DNA from: Entamoeba invadens IP1
Taxonomy: Eukaryota > Evosea > Mastigamoebida > Endamoebidae
DNA length: 64,000 nt
Direction: 5' to 3'
Assembly: GCF_000330505.1 (NCBI RefSeq)
Contig: NW_004443648.1
Coordinates: 1,128,483 to 1,192,482, forward strand
The notes beneath the pieces were generated by a model, which saw nothing but the letters and a program-made list of their open reading frames with translations, made no database searches and was not told the DNA's origin. A program made the translations under genes and the position numbers. Below are positions 10,906 through 20,812 of the stretch, piece after piece; the stretch's first letter is position 1; each line of letters opens with the position of its first letter.

Positions 10906-12935
10906 TCAATTAAGACCCTCCCAGTCACTGTCATCGAGCTCAAAGGTTTCCAACGAGTTTGGTTGGAAATTGTAATGGGGGAACAGTCTCATAGGTTCAT
11001 TAGAATGGGGTTGTTCTCCGTATAATCTTACTATTCTTGAAAGAATGGGTTCGTTTAAAGTTTCGTTGGATGGATCGAGGACAATGGACTCTGCCATTGC
11101 TTTGATGTGGCAGACCTTTGTTTTGTTTGTCATCCTTTTTTGCTTTGGGTCAAGGTCTGCGATGTTAATGACATTAACGTCGTTGTTGGGAGCTGTGAGT
11201 TTTGTCATTGTTGTTTGGTTGGGAAATACTGTTGTCTGGAAAAAAGTCTGAAACTCTTCAACAAGTCTAGAAGCACTTTTTATATCAATGAAAAGGCGGA
11301 AAGCGCCTTCAACATAACGAGAAACCATTCCTGCCCTCTGAAACAACGCAATAATGGTCTCATGTGTTGCTGCTCTGTCGATGCTTGACAGTATTGTGGT
11401 AATTGTGTTGGTAAGTCTCTTCCCACTTTCCATTCTCTGTCCTCTCTCTCGAATTGCGTCTGTTGCCACGTTATTTGCATCTGCTAAATAACCAATTATT
11501 TCTCGAATTGCAACATTGAGATCAACTCCTTGTTGCTCACCTCTGTGCTCTAATGAGTTATTTGGAACGATTGGGACTGTGGAAGGTGTTGTTGGAGGCA
11601 ATGATCTCGTCAATTCAGAAGATGAAACAGAGGTTTTGAAAGGGGGGTTCTGTTTGAACATTGTTTTTTCACTGAACCGAAAAGGCACAGATCCAAAGGT
11701 TGCACCAAATGAGAACAGTGTGGTATATACTTATGAAGTTTGATGTGTGATTGTGCCAATTGTGTACTCAACTCATTGTAATTGTGTCCAGAAAAAACCG
11801 TCGATGGTGATCAGTGCAGGCGCGTCTGGTGGAAGTCGAAGTAAAATTCTTTTGGCTTTGATGTATTCAACCACTACATTCATCATCCACTTGCAGAAGA
11901 TTTCCTTGGTTGCAAATCCTGTGTTGTTGGTGAAAAAGGTTGCATCAGAAAACGTCGACAACAGCTTAATGTCAAGCGTTTTATTGGTCACTACAACACC
12001 GGGACACGCTGTAGTGCCATACAAACATATCACACAGATAATAGTGGATCTCTTACCACTTCTTCCAACACCAATCTTAATCCTTTCAACGTCAACATTT
12101 TTGGGAACAAGCACTCTGACGGTTTTCTTGTCGCAAAAGTCTTGAAAAACAACTTCATCAATATTAGAGACAAGACCACTATTTATACTATTAAAGTCTG
12201 CCATCTCCATGTAATTCGTTATGATGTCCTCGGGGTTTATTGATAATCGTCCGATGTCTTCCGGTTTCTTTTCGATTGTTTTGAGGTCAAACGTTTTGAG
12301 AACCCACTTTCTCGCTGTATCTGGTTTAAACGTCGTTCCAGTTGTTCTTTCAACCAGTTTAGAGAATGCTGCAAATGTCAAAGCTATTTTTTGATTATTG
12401 CAATATTTGACAAATGTGTCAGCTACAAATTTGGTTCTTTTGTCTAAGAATGTCGGTCTTCCCATTTTTGTCCTTCTTCCAGTTGTTTGTTCTTTCTTGT
12501 ATTCTGTAATTTCCTTATGAATGATACTCGGATGCGAATTGAACAAAATTCCAACTGATCTATAGGTGACAAAAGACTCTCCTCTTAGAATTGAAAAGAC
12601 TGTTGCTATTTGCTCCCTTCGGGTTTCCAAGCGAAAAACAATTCATCAAATATAAAGAATTGCAATATCTGTTGTGCATTCAAAACGTCTTTTAAAGAGA
12701 ATTTTTTTGATTGATTGACTTCTTTTAATTGTTCTTTCACGCTTTCGACATTGTGTGACATTTCTTCATAGTTCATAAGTCCTCTAATCAATTTTTTGCT
12801 TTTTCCAGAGCCCAAATCTTCTGGGAATTGCTCCAGAAAGCGACAAGAAAGAATGTCCGCGAGCTTCAAAGGCATAACAACATGAACATCATTTGGGGCG
12901 AGAGGATTGACAGGTAGTGTTGGTTCAATTTCCAT
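10906..12935 (-). pseudogene. DDE_1 (pogo/Tigger/Jerky-type) transposase, frame-disrupted
   Basis: Three consecutive minus-strand frames together read as one transposase. ATG at 12933-12935 starts an N-terminal segment. A frame change near 12615 (GGG run) leads into a helix-turn-helix region with a GRPTF box, then the first catalytic Asp (NIDEVVF). The second Asp lies in ITIDG. A frame change at the T6/A6 run near 11792-11797 is needed to continue into GH and the family hallmark PHCSHLVQPLD, which carries the third Asp. A last change at the A6 run near 11664-11669 joins the C-terminal region (THETIIALFQRAG), ending at 10906. The catalytic triad is present in the pieces, so decay is recent. 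All three breaks fall on homopolymers, so assembly error is an alternative explanation. Confidence 0.75.
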
Positions 12936-13005
12936 GTAATAAAAAGGTTTTTTACAAATTTTTATTTTGATTTTTTTGTTATTTTGTTTTATAAAACATT
13001 AATTT

Positions 13006-13049
13006 TTGTCACCGACTTTATCCTTGTCATCTCTTTTTTCTTCTATCTG
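13006..13049 (-). repeat. Right terminal inverted repeat of the DDE_1 transposon
   Basis: Read on the minus strand it starts CAGATAGAAGAA at 13049 and reaches GGATAAAGTCGGTGAC. The outer 12 bases are identical to the left end of the MITE at 15690, which links the two elements to the same transposase family. Confidence 0.7.
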
Positions 13050-13370
13050 TATAGTTATTAAATAAAGCCTGATATTGTATAAATACCAATTGGTAACATA
13101 CAAATCAATGAGGAATTAACACTCTTGAATGATATAATATAACTACACTCAAAAGTGTATTTCTTTTGATAGATTTGTTAAACTATATAACTAGTTAGAG
13201 AACAATATAAATAATAGTAAATTGAAATTAAAATAAATAGTTAAATATGGCATTTCACAAACAATATTACAAACTAGAAGAAGTACAGCACTTTTGGGAA
13301 GTTAAAACATCGTGTTATCGCTTTACAAGAAAAAACAGTAGAAAAACACTCAACTTAAAAAAGTTTACAA

Positions 13371-13859
13371 ATGAACAAGGAGAAAGCAAACAAAATATTT
13401 GACGACATGGACCTTGACAAAAACGGCACAATTGATGTCGACGAATTTGTATTTGGGATGAAGAAGATGATGGGGGTTGACACATTTGCAGACAATGAAT
13501 TTAAAGCGATATTCAGTATGTGTGATGGGTGTTCTCTCTTCCACAAAAAAGACGGGAAGTTGTCGAGAAAAGAATTTGCAAGAGTAGCCAAAGCGATTCC
13601 AAACAGGTCTTCTGGATACGACGCGCTTTCCGAAGAAGAAAAAGAAGTGAGTGACAAGAAGAGACTTGGCACATTCATTTTTAATATCATTGACGAAGAC
13701 AGGTCTGGCAATATCTCTTTAAAAGAACTCACTAAATTCGTTGTTGCACTTGGAAAGCCAAAAGAAAGTGCTGAAAAGTTGATGGCTCGTGTTGACAAGA
13801 GTAAAGACAAGCAGATCTCATTGGACGAGTTCATCGACTGGTACTGTGGTGATTTGTAG
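13371..13859 (+). CDS. EF-hand calcium-binding protein (copy 2)
   Basis: A 162-aa tandem paralogue of the gene at 10040, with the same length and EF-hand spacing. Loop 1 (DLDKNGTIDVDE) and loop 3 (DEDRSGNISLKE) are good calcium ligands. Loop 4 (DKSKDKQISLDE) is usable. The second EF-hand keeps the same degenerate CDGCSLFHKK segment as its sister. There is no targeting sequence. The two genes now share only part of their residues, so the duplication is not new. Their intergenic space is almost entirely transposon. Confidence 0.85.
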   Translation: MNKEKANKIFDDMDLDKNGTIDVDEFVFGMKKMMGVDTFADNEFKAIFSMCDGCSLFHKKDGKLSRKEFARVAKAIPNRSSGYDALSEEEKEVSDKKRLGTFIFNIIDEDRSGNISLKELTKFVVALGKPKESAEKLMARVDKSKDKQISLDEFIDWYCGDL

Positions 13860-14226
13860 AGTCATTTTAATTACTCATTTCGATAGACATTCATTTGTGT
13901 ATAGTATATAAATAATAACATAAACTATATTTTTAACGTTTGTTATATAAGAATTAAAGTCATAAATGTATTTTTTTATAACACAAATACCACAACACTT
14001 TTCTAAATTACTTAAAAAAGTACATTAGAACTGATATTCATTTCATTATCAATTATTCCTCAAAGTGAAATTTGAGTTCGCTATTTATTATATATTAATA
14101 ATAATACATTATTATTAAAAAGGTGATAACTATATTTTAATTGTACTTTTAATCAAAAAGTATGGAATATACTTTTTGTTCTATATATATAGGACACGTG
14201 TAAATGAAGTGGGTCGAATGAATTAG
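13860..14226. other. AT-rich intergenic region
   Basis: About 370 bases of A/T-rich DNA after EF-hand gene 2 with alternating TATATA tracts. I see no gene in it. Confidence 0.5.
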
Positions 14227-14499
14227 AGGAGATTGGTTCCCAAAGCTATTAAAATAAGTAAGTCTGCCTTTTGTGAAGTTCCACAATTTGGGTATAAAAA
14301 TGTGGTCATTTGTTGTTCAACGGAAAGAATCAAAGGAAACACTTTCGTGTTCTTCGATTGATTCGAAATGCCAAGACCCCGAATTGGAAACACCCCAACC
14401 GAAATTGAACCAATTAAACACCAGAATTTTGAGGCAAAATCTTCCAAACTTTTTGAGGTCTGGAACTCACAACTTCGACCACGTCTCCTGCTCTATTAA
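14227..14499 (+). pseudogene. Gene remnant upstream of PGDH with an internal stop
   Basis: A plus-strand frame of 91 codons reads as convincing protein (charged, few low-complexity runs) but is preceded in frame by TAG (14224-14226), interrupted by TGA (14359-14361) and ended by TAA (14497-14499). It is visibly richer in GC than the flanks. The half after TGA has its own ATG at 14368 and includes the segment FEAKSSKLFEVWNSQLRPR. I do not recognise the family. It ends only 26 nt before the PGDH ATG. It could be a decayed gene, a captured fragment or a gene whose stop is misread. Confidence 0.4.
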
Positions 14500-14507
14500 A
14501 ATGAACT
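14500..14507 (+). promoter_or_regulatory. GAAC promoter element of PGDH
   Basis: AATGAACT is an exact match to the Entamoeba GAAC core-promoter element. It lies 18 nt before the ATG, and a TTTTTATTCA initiator-like stretch follows directly upstream of the start. Confidence 0.6.
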
Positions 14508-14525
14508 CATCAGACTTTTTATTCA

Positions 14526-15416
14526 ATGAAAATCCTCATTGCCACCGAGAAAGCATTTGCCCCAATAGCCGTTAAAGGTATTCGTGAGATAGTAGAGAAG
14601 GCTGGCCATGAGCTTGTGTTGCTTGAAAACTACAAGAAGCCTGAGGAGTTATTAGAAGCCATTAAAGAAGTCGAGGCTGTGATCATTCGTTCAGACAAAG
14701 TGACTCCAGCTGTTGTTGAAGCTGGAAAGAAGCTTAAAATAGTAGTGAGAGCTGGTGCTGGATATGACAATGTCGACTTACCAGCTTGCACCAAAGCCGG
14801 TATAGTAGTCATGAACACACCAGGTCAGAATTCAAATGCAGTTGCTGAACTTGCTATTGGTATGATGATCTATGCGTTCAGAAATATGTTCCAACCCGGT
14901 ACTGGTATTGAATTAAGAGGAAAGACTCTTGGTCTTGCTGCGTGTGGTAATGTCGGACAATGTGTGAAGAAAATTTCCGAAGGTTTTGGGATGCAAGTTG
15001 CTATTTATGATCCATATTTGAAGATGGAAGGAAAAGTCGAGAAACTTGAGGACCTCTTTGCTCAAAACCAAATTGTTTCCCTCCACATGCCATCTACTAA
15101 AGAAACAAAAGGACTTATTGGGTACGATTTGGTGATGAAAATGCCAAAGAATGGACTTTTGGTCAACACGGCCCGAAAGGAAATTATTAATGAAGAAGAA
15201 GTTATTAAAGCTATGAAAGAGAGAAAGGACTTGAAATATGTCACTGATATCGCCCCAGCTAGCAAAGAGTTCGAGGAGTTTAAGGGAAGATACTTCACTA
15301 CTCCGAGAAAGATGGGAGCAGAAACTGAAGAGGCTAATGTCAATTCTGGTTTGGCTGCTGCAAGACAAATCGTTGCGTTCTTCGCCACCGGTGATATTAA
15401 GTTTAAAGTCAATTAA
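14526..15416 (+). CDS. PGDH: D-3-phosphoglycerate dehydrogenase, short type
   Basis: Catalyses NAD-dependent oxidation of 3-phosphoglycerate to 3-phosphohydroxypyruvate, the first step of the phosphorylated serine pathway, in the cytosol. The 296-aa protein has the D-2-hydroxyacid dehydrogenase fold: a substrate-domain start (VIIRSDKVT), the RAGAGYDNVD segment near residue 77, a Rossmann glycine motif in LGLAACGNVGQ near 140 and the NTARKEIINEE block near 216. It stops without a C-terminal ACT regulatory domain, as in the known Entamoeba enzyme. At the position of the usual catalytic His (TPH..G) it reads TPRKMGAE, fitting the lysine-type subgroup. The ATG is preceded by a GAAC element. Confidence 0.93.
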   Translation: MKILIATEKAFAPIAVKGIREIVEKAGHELVLLENYKKPEELLEAIKEVEAVIIRSDKVTPAVVEAGKKLKIVVRAGAGYDNVDLPACTKAGIVVMNTPGQNSNAVAELAIGMMIYAFRNMFQPGTGIELRGKTLGLAACGNVGQCVKKISEGFGMQVAIYDPYLKMEGKVEKLEDLFAQNQIVSLHMPSTKETKGLIGYDLVMKMPKNGLLVNTARKEIINEEEVIKAMKERKDLKYVTDIAPASKEFEEFKGRYFTTPRKMGAETEEANVNSGLAAARQIVAFFATGDIKFKVN

Positions 15417-15689
15417 TATAAATCACCTTCATTCCTATTTGGTTGTATTATATTTTATAATATACATATAATACATGTTTGTTATATAGTCTAGAACACT
15501 AAAATAAACATTTTGTTTTTTGAAGAGATTTGTTATTCAATTTTGGGTGTTTTTTTCCTTTTTGATTAGCGTAATGTTATGCACATAATAAACTTTTAAA
15601 AAACAGGAAAACTATCTAATAAACTCAACAATTCCCGAAATTTAGACACTTGGTTTTTGTTTAAAGTAATTTTTTTTAGTGTTAATATA
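15417..15689. other. Intergenic region after PGDH
   Basis: AT-rich and without a recognisable gene. It ends at the TA target site of the MITE. Confidence 0.5.
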
Positions 15690-16516
15690 CAGATAGAAGA
15701 ATTATTGGTTGTCATAGAAAAAGTGGTTGTCATGAAAATAATGTTATTAAAAGCAAAAAAAAAATCGATTTTTTTTCAAAAATTTTCCCAGTGTACTGAG
15801 TAAGTCAATTATCAAATGAAATAATAAATATTAACTAATTTGTTTTATGTTTTTATAAAGTATTAAACAAATGTTTATAATGTTAATATTTAAAACTTTT
15901 AACAATAATAAAAATTATGTATTTGGAAAAGACTTATTAAATGAAGTATATTTGTTTTTTTTGGTGAACCTTACTACAGTAGGAGATAAAGACAATGAAA
16001 ACAATAATCAGCACAAAACGTTTGGTTAATTTGAACACAAACAACAGTTTTCATAACAAAATGTCATATTTGTAATATATGTCATATTACATATTGTTTA
16101 TTAATGAATGTCTATTGATTAATTATTCGTTTTCAACGTTATTAATATACAAACCTGATAATCGTGATTTTTGCTTGTTTGATTTACACATCCCCAACTT
16201 ATTCATAATAAATTGCACATCCCCCACATCAATTCATTTTATATCGAGACGACAAGGTGCAGTCAATTTTGATTTTGAAGATGAGTAAAATATTTTTGTG
16301 CTTTTTCTGTTTTTTATATAAAAATAGTCTTTTTTATTTTTTTCATCCTTTTGACAACCACTTTCTGAAAAATCAATCCAAATCACCACTGCTTTCCCGT
16401 AATTTTGCTTGTTAAACAACTAACAATTTATAATTATTAAAAATAAATTAATAAAAATACTTTTTTATACTCTTGACAACTACTTTTTCTATGACAACCA
16501 CTTTTTCTTGCATCTG
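15690..16516. mobile_element. 827-bp non-autonomous transposon (MITE) with CAGAT ends
   Basis: The two ends are inverted repeats of about 45 bp. The left begins CAGATAGAAGAA and contains TGGTTGTCATAGAAAAAGTG. The right, read on the minus strand from 16516, begins CAGATGCAAGAAAAAGTGG and contains the same TGGTTGTCATAGAAAAAGT. Both are bordered by TA (15688-15689 and 16517-16518). Extra copies of TGGTTGTCA lie just inside both ends. The interior has no transposase frame, so it would need a transposase supplied in trans, such as that of the 10606-13049 element. Confidence 0.75.
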
Positions 16517-16518
16517 TA

Positions 16519-16794
16519 ATCCCGTTATTCACAATTATACAAATCAAAATGTCTCTAAAAATAAGAACATTCAACTTCAAGTATCATCACACCAATTATC
16601 TTGAAAAGAACTAAACATTGTCTGTAAATATAATCATTGTCATATTGCTATGTTTAATCAATGAAAGACCAAAAATTAATTGGTGTATACTGAAATAGTG
16701 TTTTACTATTAAAATCATTGTTTATTATAGTTTTCTTATTTAGTTAAAATTTTGTAATTTTAAATTGACTGATTTAATACTAACGAATAAATTA
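16519..16794. other. Intergenic region
   Basis: AT-rich DNA between the MITE and the 3' end of the Ser-rich protein gene. Nothing recognised. Confidence 0.5.
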
Positions 16795-17256
16795 TTATGA
16801 ATCAATCTGTTGGGCCACCTCTGTGACTCTTTCAGTTCTGTCCGTGTTTGGTGCACTTTCAGATTGAAACGAAAATACAATAGAAGGGAGAGGTTTTACG
16901 TGAAAACAAGTTTTTCGAACTTTAATTTCTTGTTTTTCAACCTTTTCAATGAAACTAAGCCGTAATGGTGTTTGTGTTCTGTTAATTCCAATAAATGATC
17001 TTCGAGGGGATTGGACTTTTGGAGAAGCTGGAGAATCTGTTTGTGGCATTGTTGTTGCCTTTGGACGTGCGATTTTGAATTCTGGATGTTTTGCTTCTGA
17101 AATGGTCAATGTAATCGTGTGAGTACTTTCCGAAGAGTTTCGAGGTGATGGAGAGTTGGAATTATAACAAAACAAATTCCTTTTCGATTCTGACACACTT
17201 TTTCCTTTGTAACCTTTCGTTGAAACGTGAGGGACGTGAGACACAGAGCTTGACAT
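16795..17256 (-). CDS. Ser/Pro-rich hypothetical protein, 153 aa
   Basis: Open frame from the ATG at 17254-17256. The protein is basic and rich in Ser, Thr and Pro, with several SP or TP dipeptides (SPSPRNSS, DSPASPKVQSPRR) of the kind proline-directed kinases modify. No folded domain, signal peptide or membrane span is visible, and it is probably largely disordered. It resembles the 195-aa protein at 18340-18927 in composition, orientation and a TPLR/TPFR motif, but I cannot show homology. A TATATAAA-like element lies about 35 nt upstream. Confidence 0.6.
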   Translation of the reverse strand: MSSSVSHVPHVSTKGYKGKSVSESKRNLFCYNSNSPSPRNSSESTHTITLTISEAKHPEFKIARPKATTMPQTDSPASPKVQSPRRSFIGINRTQTPLRLSFIEKVEKQEIKVRKTCFHVKPLPSIVFSFQSESAPNTDRTERVTEVAQQIDS

Positions 17257-18339
17257 GTATTATTCGAGTTTTTCATCTAATCACAAAAGAGGTATATAAA
17301 AGAATTGTTTAAGTCAAAAAAGGTAGTTTTATTTTAAGAACAAAAGGTATAAAATTCTATAATTGGTCAATAATATTAGAAAAAAAAACACTCCAATTAT
17401 TAACCTCTAATAATTTAGTTTATTGAGTACTTATGTTTTTTAATTTTTTTGTATCACTAGTTTTTTCATTGAAGTCTTTGAACTTCAATGATAATAATTT
17501 CATAATGGAAAAGAAAACTTCAGATGGTTGAATTGAACATCTTTTGAAAACAAATATTTTTCATTTTTATTTATTTTTTACTTTTTGATAAATGCGCCTT
17601 TGTCACTTAATACATGGTGTAAAATTAATGTCTTTTTGGGTAGTTTTAAAATAAAAATACTCAAATTAAATAACAAAGTATTGACGAAATTCAATTATTA
17701 TAATTTATTTTAATCGAAAATACACATCAATTTATCATTTATGTAATACTTGCATTTTTGGTGGTAGATTTGATTCAATACAATTGGTTTTTAATAAAAA
17801 AAAGGTAACTAAGTTTGCCCGAATTCAACTTACTTATTTTGAAGGGTGAATCACAACAATATGACTTATTTTTTCCAATTATTTATATTTTTTTTAATTA
17901 TTTACACAGAAACAATTTCCAAAAAATAATTCTTAACAGGTTTTGTTCTTTAAACACTGTAGTAATATCGTGAAATTAAAATACGTAATGAATAATGTTT
18001 ATGTAACAGATGAATCATCGAGCCAAGTTGCTCTATTCAATACTATTTGTATTAGAACTTCAAATAAATAATAAGAGACTTAATTAAGATAACAATTTCT
18101 ATTTATATAATTCTTTATAACTAAATTTATTAATAAATGTTATTTCAACACTTTATTTGTTCTTGCAAATTAAAGTATTAATGTAATAGTTTTTTAAATT
18201 ATAATTTATAGCATTTGTTTTATCCCGAAAAACTCCAACAAAACGGTATAACCAGCCAACACTTCTCTTCTTTTTGTTAATATGAACTTCAGTTAAAACT
18301 ATATTACCACCAAAACTCTAAAAGTCAATACGTACAAAA
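17257..18339. other. Intergenic region with one perfect hairpin
   Basis: About 1.1 kb, AT-rich. The only structure I see is a hairpin at 17466-17491: arms TCATTGAAGT and ACTTCAATGA, loop of 6 nt, roughly 210 nt upstream of the Ser-rich gene. No gene seen. Confidence 0.5.
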
Positions 18340-18927
18340 TTAAAAAGATACATTTCCTGTTCTTTGTTTTCTCTTCACACCGATTCTAACACCTCTAGGC
18401 GACAACAGTCCAGTGTCTTGTTGACTGTTATAGTTCTGGTCTGTTGTTTCAAGTTTTGATTGTATTTGTTGGGAGATCGTACTCAAGTCTTTACTCTCTA
18501 ACAGGCTTCTACTCATATGACTCTTTTTAACGATAGCGGGTTCAACACATATGACTTCTTTTTTCATCACCTTTTCATCGCCAATTACTCTGTTAATTTC
18601 ACTTTGGATTTCTTCTGGTTGTTGACTTGTTTGTACAGATTCTATTGTTTCGTTTGTTTCGTTGGGGTTCGAAGTGTTTGCGGAAGGGGGTGGACTCTCG
18701 TCCGAGGGAGACTTGGTGGCGCGACTTAAAACAGTTACAATGACAGACCGGCTCTCCCCAACGCTCCGACTCCGCGAAACCAAAATGGCACTGTCAAGAC
18801 CCTTTGGTATAGCTGACGCGTTTCTTTTATGAGTGCGAAATGGCGTTTGCGAGGCCTGTGTATCGACGACAGGAAGTGTGATCGAGTGATTTGGTGTGTG
18901 AAGACTCGGCACACGCATTTCAGACAT
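18340..18927 (-). CDS. Ser/Thr-rich hypothetical protein, 195 aa
   Basis: Open frame from the ATG at 18925-18927 to 18340. It has a low-complexity Ser/Thr/Pro/Gln-rich sequence with basic patches, including repeated SRS motifs (SRSRSVGESRS near residue 52), a PPPSANTS linker and a basic RIGVKRKQR stretch just before the C-terminus that could act as a nuclear signal. No enzyme motif or membrane span is present. The gene is in the same orientation as its Ser-rich neighbour at 16795 and, like it, has an isolated hairpin a short way upstream (19078-19106). GC content is higher than the flanks, supporting a real gene. Confidence 0.6.
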   Translation of the reverse strand: MSEMRVPSLHTPNHSITLPVVDTQASQTPFRTHKRNASAIPKGLDSAILVSRSRSVGESRSVIVTVLSRATKSPSDESPPPSANTSNPNETNETIESVQTSQQPEEIQSEINRVIGDEKVMKKEVICVEPAIVKKSHMSRSLLESKDLSTISQQIQSKLETTDQNYNSQQDTGLLSPRGVRIGVKRKQRTGNVSF

Positions 18928-19372
18928 TGAGATTTTGTGTTTATCACTTTTCCGAGTTTTGTGGAAGTTGAAATCACGTCTTTAGTCTGTGGGTTTATAG
19001 TTATATATAACATTGTTATAGTTTAGTGTTTTTAAAAAAAATCATAATCGGAGAAAAATCATGGGGATTTTGTTCAAAATAGATGATAAATTGATTATCA
19101 TCTATTGTGTCAAAATAATTATGAGGAGTTCCAAATGATATATTACACGGTTATTAATATTATTAATTATTAAAAAAAGCAATCAGAACCAAGTTATCAG
19201 CACTGTTACACGTCATCATGTAGAGGGTTTGAATTTCCACACCAACAATGCAACCTATTTAGAGGATTTTGTCATCACATTGCCTTCTTTTTTTTATGTC
19301 TTTGGTCTGATTTGTTTTATTACTGAATAAAAAATTTGAATTATGGGACTTCATAAATTAAATATTTTGTGA
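18928..19372. other. Intergenic region with one perfect hairpin
   Basis: About 445 bases. It holds a 12-bp perfect hairpin at 19078-19106 (arms AATAGATGATAA and TTATCATCTATT, loop 5 nt). The rest is AT-rich without features. Confidence 0.5.
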
Positions 19373-19921
19373 CTATATTTGGTTGTCTGTAATGTGCTCT
19401 GCGTTCTCTTTCCAGCCCACATCACCCTCATCAAGTACAGGAAAGTAGTCGACTATGAACTTTATGACGTTGTCTTTGAAATTGCTGTCTTTGGTGTCGA
19501 CCCAAATGCCAATTAAGTTGTTTGCTTTTTTCATCGAGACAGAAACACCATTTATTTTTCCTTTGTGAATAGTTTCGCAGTCTTTGTTCGAGATGACCAA
19601 AACGAGAAGCTCTTTCCAGATAATTGCAGTTTCTTCTTTGGGACACTTAACTGTTATTGTCCCACCCTTAATATTCTTCTTGTCCTCCCACAAAGGCTTG
19701 ACTCCATTTTCCATAAAATGAATAGTGATCTTCTTGTCTTGAAGAAGCTCTATTGATGGGAGAGTCCCAAATAGGTTCCAAAACCCTTCGATCGTGTGGC
19801 ATGTGCCGATTGTTTTCAAATTCTTCTCAAATTCCTCCATACTTGCATTTTTTATGGCAAAGTCGTCAACCCAGAACGTCCATGAGCGCGCAAGTGGATG
19901 TAACTCCTTAGTCCCTTCCAT
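19373..19921 (-). CDS. eIF4E-family cap-binding protein, divergent
   Basis: The 182-aa frame starts at the ATG 19919-19921. The frame is open 10 codons further but has no earlier ATG. The eIF4E fold is clear: HPLARSWTFW at the start, IEGFWNLFG near residue 44, MENGVKPLWED near 70-80 followed by GG, then WKELLVLVI and the GVSVSMKK...IGIWV end. The second cap-stacking tryptophan (human Trp102 equivalent) is kept as Trp78, but the first (Trp56 equivalent) is Phe31, as in non-canonical eIF4E classes. The protein should bind capped mRNA, perhaps as a specialised or repressor isoform. Family certain, role inferred. Confidence 0.85.
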   Translation of the reverse strand: MEGTKELHPLARSWTFWVDDFAIKNASMEEFEKNLKTIGTCHTIEGFWNLFGTLPSIELLQDKKITIHFMENGVKPLWEDKKNIKGGTITVKCPKEETAIIWKELLVLVISNKDCETIHKGKINGVSVSMKKANNLIGIWVDTKDSNFKDNVIKFIVDYFPVLDEGDVGWKENAEHITDNQI

Positions 19922-20812
19922 TGTTGTTTTCCCATGGTTTTCTTGCCTCAAATTGTCATTTATTTCGCTTATTTTTCAACATCTCAATCTCATTTTGTGA
20001 TTATTTTTCTATCTAAATATTATTATTGTTTAAATAATAAAAAAATATAATGGTATTTTTTTATAAAATAGAACAAGATAGGAATACAAACTATATAATA
20101 ATTAAAATATATTATAATTAAAAGTAATAATAATAAAATTAAATAAAAATATATTTAAGACAATACAAAAATAATAATTTATTAATTTCATAATCAACAC
20201 CATTAAATCAAACAAAATTATTTTTTTTATTCAAAATGTGTTTTAAACTCAAATAAACCTCATTGGTTAACAAAATAAAAATTTTAATTGTTTTTTGTAT
20301 TTGTAAAGTTGATTAAAGCTCTATAAAAAGCCAATCAGAATAAAACACATCTTAATTATTTTATACATATATAAAATGAAACCATTACAAATATCATTCA
20401 GATTTATTACTTTAGTTGTTTAAATAATGATAAAGTATATAAAGTAATAATTAAAACAAAACAAATATCAAAATTTCAATCAATAAACACAATAATATTG
20501 AATATTAAATCAGATCAAATTATAATAAACAATTTAACTATAATTAACAATAGTTTAATTATAATACGATTTTTAAGGTTTTGTCTTTGTTTTTGAATTT
20601 CAGTAGAATTCTATTCAAATACATACAATTTAATTAAAATAATACTACAATTCAACCCACACCATGTGAACAGCTTGTTGACAAGGATCAATAACAAATT
20701 GCTAATAAAATATTAGACTGGAAATAGTAAATAGTCGGACACCATAGAAAAAAGTAAATTGAAGAAGTAAATGAGTCGAAACTGAACTGTAAAGTGTCAG
20801 ACAGAATCATAT
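19922..20812. other. Long AT-rich intergenic region
   Basis: About 890 bases of nearly pure A/T between divergently transcribed genes, so both promoters lie here. A GAACT element at 20784-20788 serves the plus-strand gene. No further gene. Confidence 0.5.
20784..20788 (+). promoter_or_regulatory. GAAC element
   Basis: GAACT inside ACTGAACT, 25 nt upstream of the ATG at 20813. Confidence 0.4.

Larger units (their letters stand above)
10606..13049 (-). mobile_element. pogo/Tigger-like DDE_1 DNA transposon, about 2.4 kb
   Basis: The ends are CAGATGGAGGATAAAGTC at 10606 and, on the other strand, CAGATAGAAGAA starting at 13049. Both are directly bordered by TA (10604-10605 and 13050-13051), the target duplication expected for Tc1/mariner/pogo elements. 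A second shared block GGATAAAGTC(A/G)GTGAC lies inside each end. A broken transposase occupies most of the interior on the minus strand. The element sits between the two tandem EF-hand genes and therefore inserted after, or together with, their duplication. Confidence 0.8.

Noticed and set aside
14223..14447. 74-codon minus-strand frame over the gene remnant before PGDH
   Set aside because: The sense strand gives a more natural, charged protein. The antisense has a TTG start and a hydrophobic, unstructured look.
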